Below, piece after piece: positions 37,250-47,018 of a stretch of DNA of 64,000 nucleotides. The DNA lies in assembly GCA_021018815.1 (NCBI GenBank), contig JAITYX010000007.1, forward strand, positions 8,495,001 through 8,559,000, given 5' to 3'. A program made the position numbers and the translations under genes. This DNA is from Talinum fruticosum (Eukaryota; Streptophyta; Magnoliopsida; Caryophyllales; Talinaceae). The notes under the pieces were generated by a model, which was given only the letters and a program-made list of their open reading frames with translations, did not search any database and was not told the DNA's origin. Position 1 is the first letter of the stretch. Every line of letters starts with the position of its first letter.

Positions 37250-37745
37250 AACAGTCGGGCTTTTTAGTTCCAGTTTCCTCATTACGTTTCCCCTGCTGAG
37301 CTACCGCTCCTCTGCTTCTCCCCTTCCCCTTGCTTGCCGCTGCCTTCTCCGGCCACTAGCACGACCGACGCCGGCCGGAGGACCGGCGCCGGCCTCCTCT
37401 CTCTCTCTCTTTATCTGCCGTTATCGCTCCCTCTCTCTCCCTTGCGTGCCTCTGCTCCCATCCCCTGCCTCCACTTACGGCCCTGCTCTCGGCCACCAAC
37501 GCCGGCTAGAAGCCGGCGCCGGCATTGTCGGGAAGACGCTCGGTGTCTCTCTCTCGCACTATCGCTCTCTCCCTCTCTCTCTCGCGGTGCGCTGTTCATC
37601 CCTGCCGCGATCCACCTATCGACCACCACCAGCCGCAGCGGCCGCGGAGCTAGTCGTCGTTCCCTGCTCGGTGGTCGCCGGTGCAGCTGCCACGCACCAC
37701 CACTCCACGTTCCTACTCGACTCCTCCTCTCCGAATTTGAAGGTA
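37250..37745. other. GC-rich exon-like tract in long LTR copy 1
   Basis: A sharply GC-rich, CT-rich segment containing GCCGGCGCCGGC palindromes, giving long Ser/Leu/Pro/Arg frames in several readings, and ending in a donor-like 'GAAGGTAAAACG'. It corresponds in position to 35440-36170 of copy 2, which argues for an element leader rather than a host gene. Confidence 0.45.
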
Positions 37746-40146
37746 AAACGTTAAACGCTAAATTATCAAGTTCATTATTTATTTAAGCAATTGTAATTGT
37801 AAATTGAATTATCTTATTAGAAATATGGTTGTTGACTGAATTTAAAGATTGATTGGGAAAATTTGAATGGTGAGGATGATTGAGGTTTGGTATTTTGATG
37901 GATTTATTGTTAATGAATATGAATGAATGTGATTTTTGGGGAAATTATGAATTAGTGAACGAGATTGAGGATATTTTATTATAGAATTGAGTAAGTTGAT
38001 GGATGTGCTATATTTTGCAAATGGTTATATTGAGCAAACGAAGGGAAATGTGTATGAAGAGTTGAAATTAGGTAATCTGTAAGTGTAGAAATGTAAGAAA
38101 AATTTGAGCTTTGGGTATATCTAATTGTGGTTATGAATGTGAATTTTGTTGAGGGAATGATGCTTGTCAATTTAAAATGGTGTATGTATGAATTTTGAGC
38201 AATTCGGTAAATTGTGATAATTTCATATGGAAAGGCATGTGGTGGATTAATTAATTAATTAACTAGGAGTTTTGAATGCAATGAAGGGAGAAGTAAGGAA
38301 TAAATTAGGAATAAATGATTGTTTATGTTTATATATATATATATACCATTTTCACTCCAAAGCAACTAACAAATTGAATTACATCAAAATCATCGAGTAT
38401 CCAATTAGCCTAATCAACTTCTTTAATTACTATGTATTGTATTTAATATTTGAAACGGAGTTAACGCAAGTAATACAAACGTTAGTTTAATCGATGTTCG
38501 TATAAGTATAGGAAATGGAATAAATTATAACGCTTATACAAATTCAAGTATTAAAACTCGAGAGAAACATCATTAACAATAAAAATCTATTTGAAACAGA
38601 ACCGAGGCCACTTCGGTTGCTCGGATAGCTGATAACTTAAATTTTTATACAAGGGGAGAAACAAACATTCTCACTTCGAGTACGTTCATTGCCTGTACCA
38701 TTCGAAAATTCACTTATTTCATCAAATCTCAACATTTCTTACATAAATAACTAATAACGAATCATTTGCAAATCAAGTTTTGTCACCTAATTAAGTGGTC
38801 CCCGCTCAATTATCAATTATCGGGGCTTATGCCCTTCAATTCCACCCGCGCGGCTTCAACTCGGGTTCTCGGTCGGCCCAGGAGGTGTGCACCTTACTAA
38901 GATCGTATCAATTATCAAGGGGTTCCACTTTCGGATAATAACCAGCAAGCAAGTTTTACTCATATTATCTCCCCGATTTCAAACTAAAATGAATTGAAAT
39001 GCGCGCGCTCAATTAAAATGTTTTAAAGCGGTTTTTAAAGTGCAGGAATGTTCGTGCTGAGTTTCGACTCATTCTTCGAAATATTTTACTTGTTTTTGTT
39101 TTTAGGGAAAGCATATGTGAACAGTCCATTGCCTAAGAAGTCCGATGCAAGCAAGACTTAGCTGGACAAATCGTTATCACCGATCCGTGATGGGTCTAGA
39201 AGCTCACGGTGATTTTCTTCACATCCGGTTTTTGGGTTTGCCCTTGGAAGGTATTACTTATGGCATATTTTCGGAGAGTCAATTGCGAGGGCTTGTATAA
39301 TATATAAAATATATCGGAACTGTATGTTGGGAGTTGGGTTAATCACGTGATATGTTCTAATTACGTGGGACATAAATATTTACCTCTATCGGGGCTTGTT
39401 AAAGCGTAAGCGATTGACGCAAGTTTTTAATTTTCTTTTATATGCATTCTATTTTAGCCTGGTCCTATTTTTAGGACGGCGGTAACGCCTCGATCGTTAA
39501 CTTCCGCTGCGACCATACTTCATATCCTCTAATTAGGGGATTATTAAGTAATTGTGATTGGGGGTGTTACAATTGATCGTGTCCTTCAATATTTTATTTA
39601 CAAATCAAGGCCGGATATAGCTAATATCAACAACAACAATAACAAAGAGTCATTTGCAAATAGAATTTGCCATATGAAAGTGGACCCGCCCATCAATACT
39701 TCACCATTATTCAAAGTCGGTACACCGTAACTGTGCCTCACCAATTGGACTTCCCGATCGGTGTGGGTGTGTACACATGTAGGGAAACCCGATGATCGCA
39801 AGGGTAACCACACGAGATAATTAATTAGCAATAGTTTTACATTATTCACTCCACCTTATTTATAAAATGAATTTAAATGTGCACGTTCAACTCAACTATT
39901 TATTAACCTTTATTTTACAGACATGATAATGGACGTATCGAGCTTCGGCTCACATTTCGAAAATATTTTCTTGTTTTGTTTTAGGTAAAGATATCGAAGG
40001 TATATAGTAAGAGAAAAGTTACTGTTCGGGACTTAGAGGCTTGCAATGGCAAGTTGGGGTATTAGTGGTCAAGTACCATTGCATTTATCAAGTTTAACAT
40101 GTACTTTTTGCATAAGTTGTAGTTGCCTAACAAGGTATAACCACAG

Positions 40147-40420
40147 GTGAAATACATATAGATATACTACACCTAACGATGGAGGTCTACATACAATTAT
40201 ATAGCCATAAAACGGTGCCATAAAAGTAAGAAACGGAAGAAAATGGACAAAATCAAGCAGCAGCCAAAGAGACACGACTAACACGGCCTACCCGTTTACG
40301 TTGGCACGGGTCGTGTCCTTAGACACGGCCAGCTTGTGCCAACTATTGGCCGGCGGGTCGTTGTTTCCTTTGAGCGGTTGCTTGATGTGTTGTCTTGTAA
40401 ACCCCGACCTTGTTATTAAT
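40147..40420 (-). mobile_element. Copia LTR (family A), right part of the interrupted copy
   Basis: 'GATGGAGGTCTACATACA', 'ATTATATAGCCATAAAAC' and 'GAGCAGCAGCCAAAGAGAC'-like words match 46708-46810, continuing through 'CACGGCCAGC' and 'TTGTTTCCTT'. It completes the LTR begun at 34543 and is cut in turn by the CACTA-like element at 40421. Confidence 0.65.
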
Positions 40421-41805
40421 CACAACAAGAAAATTGCGGTTCTCGTTATATCTTGCATCATTAAAGTAAATTAAAGGGGTGGCCTCAATATTTCATTCAT
40501 ATTTTATTATTATCTTATGAATTACGTAAATTTCAAAAAAATCATAACCTCTAGTTTACGATCATGTATAATACAACAAACTTACACCCAAAAAGGAAAC
40601 CGGAAATTTTGATACCCCCAACTTCAACTCATCAAAATAAATATATTTGATAACAAATTTATATTTATGACAAGTATTTGGGAGATCTCTATATCTAAAT
40701 ACCTTTCCAATTTTCTACATTTTCACATTTATATCCTTAAATATATAAACATAAATTTTTCTATTTCCTCAAACCCTAAACTATAAATATTTTTATTTCT
40801 CTAAACTCTAACCATATTTGGATAGCAATTTCGATAATTGGATAAATGAGTTCACCCTAACATCACCTCATCAAAATAAACAAATTTGGATACAAATATA
40901 TCTTTATGAGAAGGTTTTTGGGGAAGACCCTATATCGAAATTATCTTTTTGTTTCTCTAAAACCCTAAACAAATTTGGATGCACTCTTTTGATCTACCAA
41001 CTTTACCTATCATATTTCGCTATAATTACCATAAATCCTAAACTCCTAAACCCATTTCTCAAAATCTCAAACATTTCACAAATTTTCAACTTAATAAACT
41101 AAACAAATATTACCCACATTCTCAATATTCAACATTTCAACAAAGATTCAACATTTTAACAATCTAAAAACATTACCAACATTCTCAATATTCACATAAT
41201 TATCGCAAATACATTTAACTATAAAACAATTTCCTAAATAACTTAAAGCAAAATATAAGCGAGGATAGAGATTCATACCTAAGAAATCAACAACGGTGAG
41301 GGTGGACAGAGCTTGACAACGAGAGTTTGAAGAGATCTACACTTAAAAGAAACGAGATGAAACTATATTGAAATGAAAAATTAAGAGAGAGGAGATCTAA
41401 ACAGCGAGAATAAGGAGAGGCTTACTAATTCAAGTCTACGGGTGGCGAGGAACGGATTTCGGATCCGATGAGGAGGTTCGTGGAGGAGAGAAAGCTGTAG
41501 AAAGCGATAAGATAGAGAGTTGTAAGTGGGCGTGAAAACAGCAGATCGCGTTTTAAGTCGATCCGAAAGACATATGACGACAGTAACCGTCGTCATATGT
41601 CACATTTAACGACATACATTGCTACGCAACCGTAGTTAAATGTTTCAGCAACATCTATGACAACGGTTCTTACGTTAGAACCGTCGTCATATATGTTAAA
41701 CAATGGCTGTTATTTACAAAAATGTCACCAGTCCAATTTTCATGATGGTTTGTCTTGTTAGCTGTCGTTAAAGACTCGTCGTTAAAAGTGGTTTACGTAA
41801 TAGTG
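40421..41805. mobile_element. CACTA-like non-autonomous element
   Basis: Left end CACAACAAGAAAATTGCGG, close to the CACTACAAGAAAA end of plant CACTA transposons, and right end TAGTG (CACTA on the minus strand) at 41801-41805. The right subterminal region is full of ACGACGGTT/AACCGTCGTC words in both orientations (41570-41800), as expected of CACTA subterminal repeats. No transposase is seen, and the 3 bp target duplication is not conserved, so the left boundary is less certain than the right. Confidence 0.5.
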
Positions 41806-42924
41806 CTAGTTGTAGCTAACCGGTAAGCACGGGTCGTGTCCATATAGAGTTGTATTTCAAATATCAAAGTTATCTTCAACTTTCTTTCTAGGAGAATTAG
41901 GAGAGATTAGTGATATGATAACTAATATAATCCTAAAAAACAATAAAACAATGTTTGGGTTGTGATTTAATCACTTAATAAACTAACTAATTTAGACAAG
42001 CCTAAACCTAACCAAGCCTATGCAAATATTTAGGAATGGTCAATTGCACCATCAAACGCCACTCAAGCTACACTTTCGAGGGTCATGAACTAATCAAGTT
42101 GTTATAACCGCCTACTTTCGTGAACTTAGCCCAATTAGACTATAAGAATAGCAACTATGAACCTAGCTAGGATTCGGGCTATTTTCATGCCAAAATCCCG
42201 ACTATTCTCTAGATCCACGCTAGCAAACCGGCTCCACTTATCGGTGATAGACCAATCACCAAAAAATCAAGATGAAAATCCCTTTCGGGCATTTTATTGA
42301 ACACGTGGTGGGCACGAGGAACAATTCTAAATAATAAGCATAAACTAGGTGGATTAAGGCCCAAAGGAGATCAATTAGCCATTGGAGAGGCTAACCACAA
42401 CCAAAGAAACCAATTTTAATAACTAATTAATATAAAAATATGAAATAAATATAAAAACTACACTAAAGAACAAACTAACACAAATCGACTTAAATAAAAA
42501 CATAAATTAGTTAATCAAATTCAGACATGAAAATAAGAATCAATCTAATTTTAATTAACATCTAAACTAATAAAAATCAAATCTTTAAACTAAATTGAAC
42601 AATCAAAATAATAAACTTGAAGTAAAGAAGAAAAGAGAAAGAGAAAAGTTATGTTTGAATTGAAATTGAAGGTTTAAATTCAAAATCTTTTACGAACTCT
42701 ACACTAATCTCCCCCTAATGGGATTTTATTTTGATTAAGAAAGAACTTTAAAAAGTCTCCTAAAATTCCTAAAAACAGAGATCTCAAAATCAAAGCCAAA
42801 GTTGTCTTTTATAGCCTGTAAAAACTGAGCAAAAAAATAAAATTGGGTCATTGCACGGCAGTGCAAGTCTACACGAGTGCTGTGTGACCCTGCATAGCCG
42901 TGTAGAAATTGTATCGATACTCGT
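41806..42924. other. Transposon-rich filler, not assigned
   Basis: AT-rich, with a low-GC run of AAATAAAAAC-type words at 42400-42640 and an LTR-like patch at 42840-42910 ('GCACGGCAGTGCAAG', 'GCCGTGTAG'). No coding frame is supported. Confidence 0.4.
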
Positions 42925-43344
42925 TGTCATGGAACACTCCATAATCTTTTATAATTCTCCTTATCATTCCATAAAGCTCCATAATGTTCTATAATGTTTT
43001 ACATTTGTAAGGAAACTTAGATATTTGTGTAGAGGATTCTAGAGAATAAATATAAGTTGTAAGATTAAATAGATCTTCACTATCCACTGAGAAGGTAGGC
43101 AAGTATTAATACCCTTAAGGGGTGCATTGTAATCACCATCTAAGAGAGTGATCCATCTAGAGTTCAAGTAATACAAAGCGTTCTCCAAAACTCTCTCTTT
43201 AAGTGTTGTCTTACTTACTTAACTTTCTCCACGCTTAAGTCGAGCATCCTTAAGGCTTATTAGCAAGCCCAAGAAGGGTTTCGAGTGTAATTTGCTAGTA
43301 CAAGCACAACAGTTACGCTTGAGTGAATTCATCGTCGCGTGACG
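42925..43344 (+). mobile_element. Ty3-type LTR (right-hand part) and primer binding site
   Basis: Starts 'TGTCATGGAACACTCC', contains an R/U5-like stretch ('AGAGTGATCCATCTAGAGTT', 'CTCTCTCTTTAAGTG'), and is followed at about 43345-43357 by 'TTAGTATCGAGCC', a degenerate version of the initiator-Met tRNA binding site TGGTATCAGAGCC. Directly downstream is a gag-like frame, the expected order. The second LTR is not present in the window. Confidence 0.5.
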
Positions 43345-43374
43345 GTTAGTATCGAGCCTAAGTTTGGAAGAACC

Positions 43375-43660
43375 ATGTCAAGCGTCATCGAACAAAGCTA
43401 ACAACAAGGTAGTAAGAAGGGCCGAGAGAGGTCAAGGGATGTGATTGCCGCACTCAAGGAAAGGTTTTCCCACCTGCATAATATCATCGTCAACTTAAAG
43501 GAACTAGTTGACACCTTGGCTCGGCGTGTCGGGAAGCGCGAGTCAAATGAGGACTCGGGGCTCAAGGAGGAGATGCAGGGGGCCTTGAATGCGGTGGCCA
43601 CGGACTTCTCCGAGGAGGTGGTAGCCCTTAAGACCGCGGTTATGGCTACATATGGTAAAC
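43375..43660 (+). pseudogene. Ty3 gag N-terminal fragment
   Basis: An ATG at 43375 opens a frame with an early stop (TAA at 43399), after which 'RSRDVIAALKERFSHLHNII' and 'LVDTLARRVGKRES' to 'EEVVALKTAVMATYG' follow. Such a coiled-coil, heptad-rich start is typical of gag in plant Tekay/chromovirus-like elements. It ends abruptly after about 95 residues. Dead fragment. Confidence 0.5.
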
Positions 43661-43807
43661 CTTTAGGCTTTACCTTTTATTCTTATTGTCGGCTTTCTCA
43701 TCATACCCGATTCTTGCAAATCATCTCTTGGAGCAATCGGTGACCCATTTGTAAACCATACATATTTTTTGTCACTCTTACCAACTCCCATTATTTCACT
43801 AACAGAC

Positions 43808-45232
43808 TAGGAATGGAAATTGGGGCGGGTTCGGGGTCGGATCGGGTAGAGCCATACCTACACCTACACCCATTTCAAAAACCATACCTACATCTACACT
43901 CATACCCATCAGGTTTTGAAATCTTATACCCTTATTACCCATCGGATTTTTGCAGGTTTACGAGTTTGATTCGAGTTTGAATGTGATTAAAAATATAATA
44001 CCCCCATTGACATATATTTGGGTATTATAATAAAAATAATAGATATATTCGGGTTCAAAAATGTCCACCAACAATGAAAAATGTCCAACAATTACCGAAA
44101 CTACCAAATTACCAACATTGACAATATTGACAATGTCGATTTCAACATCAATGGAACAGAGCAAGTAATGCAGGATAACCGAGTATCAAAGGCACATAGC
44201 GCAGAAAGAACCACACTTGACCATCAGTTAAAATCAGTCATCAACAGCGAAGCCAAGCCAAGCCCAACCAACTGAATTCGTAATTAAATGCCAAGCATAA
44301 AAAGCACATAAAGATAAAGAATAAAATTGCTAAGATAATTGATTATAAAGAGATTAACAACCACACCTAGAGAGAATGAACTGAAGATCCAAAAAGAAAA
44401 CCAACGAAAACAAACAGAAGACCCAACAAAAGAAAACCATACCCAACGCCAACAACAAAAGCAGGAGTTGAAGCCTAGGCTGCCTGACTGAGAGAACTTG
44501 ACCATCCAAACGAAATCAATGAAATCAACGAAATGCACAAAATCAACAAAAATAAAACCAACCAAAATCAACAAAATCAAAGAAATGAACTGAAAAATGA
44601 CAATATAAAAACTTAGATGGAGAGAGAACCTGAGTTGACAACAAGAGGAGGGGGAGGGAGGCGTGACTTGACGACAATAGCCACGGTGAGCAAGGAGCGG
44701 TAGAGGAGAGCAGCGAAGACAGAGAAGAAGCAGAGGGTGCGTGCGAAGGAGAACAGTGGAGGCATGACTTGACAACGACAGCCATGACGAATGACGAGCA
44801 CGGTGGGGGAGAGAGTAGCAAACACTAGAGAGAGGAGAAGCATATGGTTCGTGCAAAGGAGAGCAGTAGAGGCTTGACTTGACGACACCGGTCACAGTGA
44901 GCGAGGAGCACGAGGAGGGGTAGAAGAGAGTAGCGAACACTGGAGATAGTGCACGACGGGAGAGTACAAGTGAGTAATTAGGATTTGGGTAGAGGGAGAA
45001 ATTGGGGCTTATTTTGGGCTTCCCAGTGAAGGTGCTCGTAAAAAAAAAAAAAGTTTCTCATGAAAACAAACCGGGTTCGGGTAGGGTGAACCTATACCCG
45101 ACATGCACCTGAACCCGATTTTTTCACCCGCCCCATACCCGTTTATTTGTAATTTTTCATACCCATACCTGAATGAAAAACGAGTCGGGTTCGGGTCGGG
45201 TTTATCGAGTTCGGGTGAAATTTTCATCCCTA
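43808..45232. mobile_element. Non-autonomous hAT element 3 (1.43 kb)
   Basis: Ends are inverted, TAGGAATGGAAATT (43808) and AATTTTCATCCCTA (ending 45232). The flanks CTAACAG(A)C at 43799-43807 and CTAACAGC at 45233-45240 form an 8 bp target duplication with one extra base on the left. Subterminal GGGTCGGGTTCGGG words lie at both ends (43822-43850 and 45065-45215). The interior has a degenerate tandem repeat. It splits copia-derived sequence. Confidence 0.78.
44659..44945. repeat. Three ~100-110 bp tandem units inside hAT element 3
   Basis: Units start at 44659, 44760 and 44870 with 'AGGC-TGACTTGAC-ACGACA' and continue through 'GAGCAAGGAGC' and 'AGAGAGTAGCGAACACT'-like blocks. The repetition produces a 218-residue Leu/Ser-rich minus-strand frame that I do not accept as a gene. 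Confidence 0.7.
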
Positions 45233-45239
45233 CTAACAG

Positions 45240-46450
45240 CATGGCCTTACCAACACAAAGTCTGTCATGCCATAGGCTCCTATTAGAACAATTGACCCCG
45301 AGATTTACAAGTAGCTTAGTGCACACTTCAGTAAAGTACAACAAGCCAAACTTCCCAACCTTAATTGCAACCAATGCTCCTTTCACGATTTTCCAACCCC
45401 TATCGCAAAACTCATTTAAGTAACCCATCTTATCCAACTAACTCACATAAATCAAATTCTTCGCTAAGCTTGAAATAACCAACACCTTGCAATTTTCAAA
45501 AACCCCGCATTAGAGGCTTTAATTCTCACATCCCTTTTTCCCTAGTATATATCCAAACTATTCCCATTAGCAATATACACCTTGCCGAAATTTTCATCAA
45601 CAAAATTATGGAACAAGTTTCTAATAGAAGAGGAATGAAATGATGCACCCTAATCCACAATCGAAGACTCAATAGAACATTCGACACTTAAAATGAGAAC
45701 ATCACCTACATCTTTAACAAAATTCACTAAAGCTCGATCATGATTTCTTTTAATACAATTTTTTCTTACAATGTCCCTTATGACCACAACCCCAACATAT
45801 AACCTCCCCGGGTTTTGGGACGTACCTATTAATTTGGACTTTAAGCGGCCCCTAAAATTCTCAAGTTTCTCCATTCCTCTAACATGGAACGTACTTCCCA
45901 ATGACTCACCAAATCGTTCCTGCAAATATTTCACTCAAGATTACACCACAAATTTCATCATACTTTAGTGCATTAGACTCGCTAACACTACTCACAGCGA
46001 GATAGCGTCCCATGACTCGGGCAAAGAAGACAACAAAATCAAGGTCTTTACTTCATGATCAAAATTGATTTTCACTAAAGCAAGTTTTGAAAGTATCATA
46101 TTAAAATCGTTAATATGATCCATAACACTTGTTCTATCTATCATCTTTAGATCAAATAAGCAATACATCAAATATATTGTGTTAATTTTGGAAGGCTTCT
46201 TATACATATTTGATAAAGCTTCAAGCAGTCCATTCATCGTCTTTTGATTCATCACATTGAAGGCCATGTTCATTGCCACCGTTAATCTTACAGTTCCCAA
46301 AGCTTGTTGATAAAGGAGATCCCACTCTTTTTGCTCCATGGTTGTTGATTTCTCTCCCAAAGAAAGGTACAAATCTTTACGAAACAACGAGATCCTCTGT
46401 CTGCATCTTCTAAAATGCAAAATCCTTGCCACAAAATCGATTAATCTTCA
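45240..46450 (-). pseudogene. Ty1/copia gag-protease relic
   Basis: Minus-strand reading, 5' to 3': a gag (UBN2-type) segment at 46380-45992 with 'WDLLYQQALGTVRL', 'YKKPSKINTIYLMYCLFDLK', 'FNMILSKLALVKI' and 'LLSSLPESWD'; a zinc knuckle 'CWGCGHKGHCKKK' in a shifted frame at about 45770-45800; then 'ALVNFVKDVGDVLI' and 'SSIVD-GASFHS', the start of the protease with its DSGA motif altered; then a GAG_pre-integrase-like 'ALVAIKVGKFGLLYF' and 'NRSLWHDRL' near 45260. Frameshifts and stops run throughout. hAT element 3 interrupts it at 45232. Integrase core, polymerase and RNase H are absent. Confidence 0.8.
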
Positions 46451-46497
46451 CTTTCCTCCCTCCATTGTTTGATATGAACTTCTCACCAAAAATTTTC

Positions 46498-46512
46498 CAC
46501 TTTGATACCAAT
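46498..46512 (-). other. Copia primer binding site
   Basis: On the minus strand 'TTGGTATCAAAGTGG' follows the LTR, matching the initiator-Met tRNA complement TGGTATCAGAGC with small changes. It sits between LTR and gag as expected. Confidence 0.7.
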
Positions 46513-46521
46513 TATTACGGT

Positions 46522-47018
46522 TGAGGAGTTCACTCTCACAAATAATAAACAAGAATAAGAAAGAAAAAGAAACAAAGACATAAGAATTTTAACGTGCAAA
46601 ACCTAAAACCAGGAAAAAAACCATGAACAATGCACTAGAATTTGGTAGCTTTACAAGAGATTACTTTCTCTAGCTATTACAAGTAGATACACCTTGTTAG
46701 ACTTAATAATGGAGGTCTACATACAGTTATATACCCATAAAACCGAGCCATAAAAGCAAGAAACATAAGAAAATGGAGAAAATCGAGCAGCAGCCAAAGA
46801 GACATTACTAACACGGATCGTGCTAGAAGACAAGACTTGCCTGTGTCTACTGGCAAGGGCTATGTCCTAAGACATGGCCAGCACATGCTAGCTCCTTGTT
46901 GGCAGGTTGTTGTTTCCTTCGGGCAACATGGCTCATTCTTCTTGGTCTCAAGTCGTGCCAGCTGTTCCAAGCCTTGAACCACAAGTTTCTCGAGCTCAAA
47001 TACCCATTAGGCTCCACA
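46522..47018 (-). mobile_element. Copia 5' LTR (family A)
   Basis: About 497 bp, TG...CA ends (TGTGGAGCC at 47018 on the minus strand, CTCCTCA at 46522), immediately upstream of the primer binding site and the copia gag relic. Two further copies of this LTR are in the window, at 29457-29937 (solo) and at 34543-34675 plus 40147-40420 (split). Confidence 0.78.

Larger units (their letters stand above)
36790..39571. mobile_element. Solo long LTR (copy 1, 2.78 kb) with 5 bp target duplication
   Basis: Starts TGTAACAACCC and ends GGGTGTTACA, flanked by the direct repeat ATTGA at 36785-36789 and 39572-39576. The TG...CA ends and 5 bp duplication are those of an LTR retrotransposon, and the absence of primer binding site, polypurine tract and coding region indicates a solo LTR formed by recombination. 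It contains an (AAT)n run and a GC-rich tract. It sits inside a second LTR of the same family. Confidence 0.82.
34676..40140. mobile_element. Long LTR of a Ty3-like family (copy 2, host of copy 1)
   Basis: Begins 'TTTAACAACCTGTCCCTAAA', equivalent to the 'TGTAACAACCCGACCCTAAA' start of copy 1 at 36790. Further matches to copy 1 are 'GCGCATGCATTTCAATTC' after about 60 bp, a C-rich tract followed by GGTAAAA (here 35440-36175), and a right-hand block 'AAATGAATTTAAATGTGCAC' to 'TTTTGTTTTAGGTAAAG' at 39868-39990. Copy 1 interrupts it at 36790-39571. The right end is diverged or truncated, so 40140 is approximate. Confidence 0.7.

Noticed and set aside
37334..37786. A 150-residue plus-strand Ser/Leu/Arg-rich frame
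   Set aside because: Low-complexity frame in the GC-rich tract of a solo LTR; overlapping frames on both strands are equally open, as expected of composition alone.
44284..44940. A 218-residue minus-strand frame rich in Leu, Ser and Phe
   Set aside because: It lies wholly inside hAT element 3, is produced by its internal tandem repeat and AT-rich flank, and has no recognisable domain.
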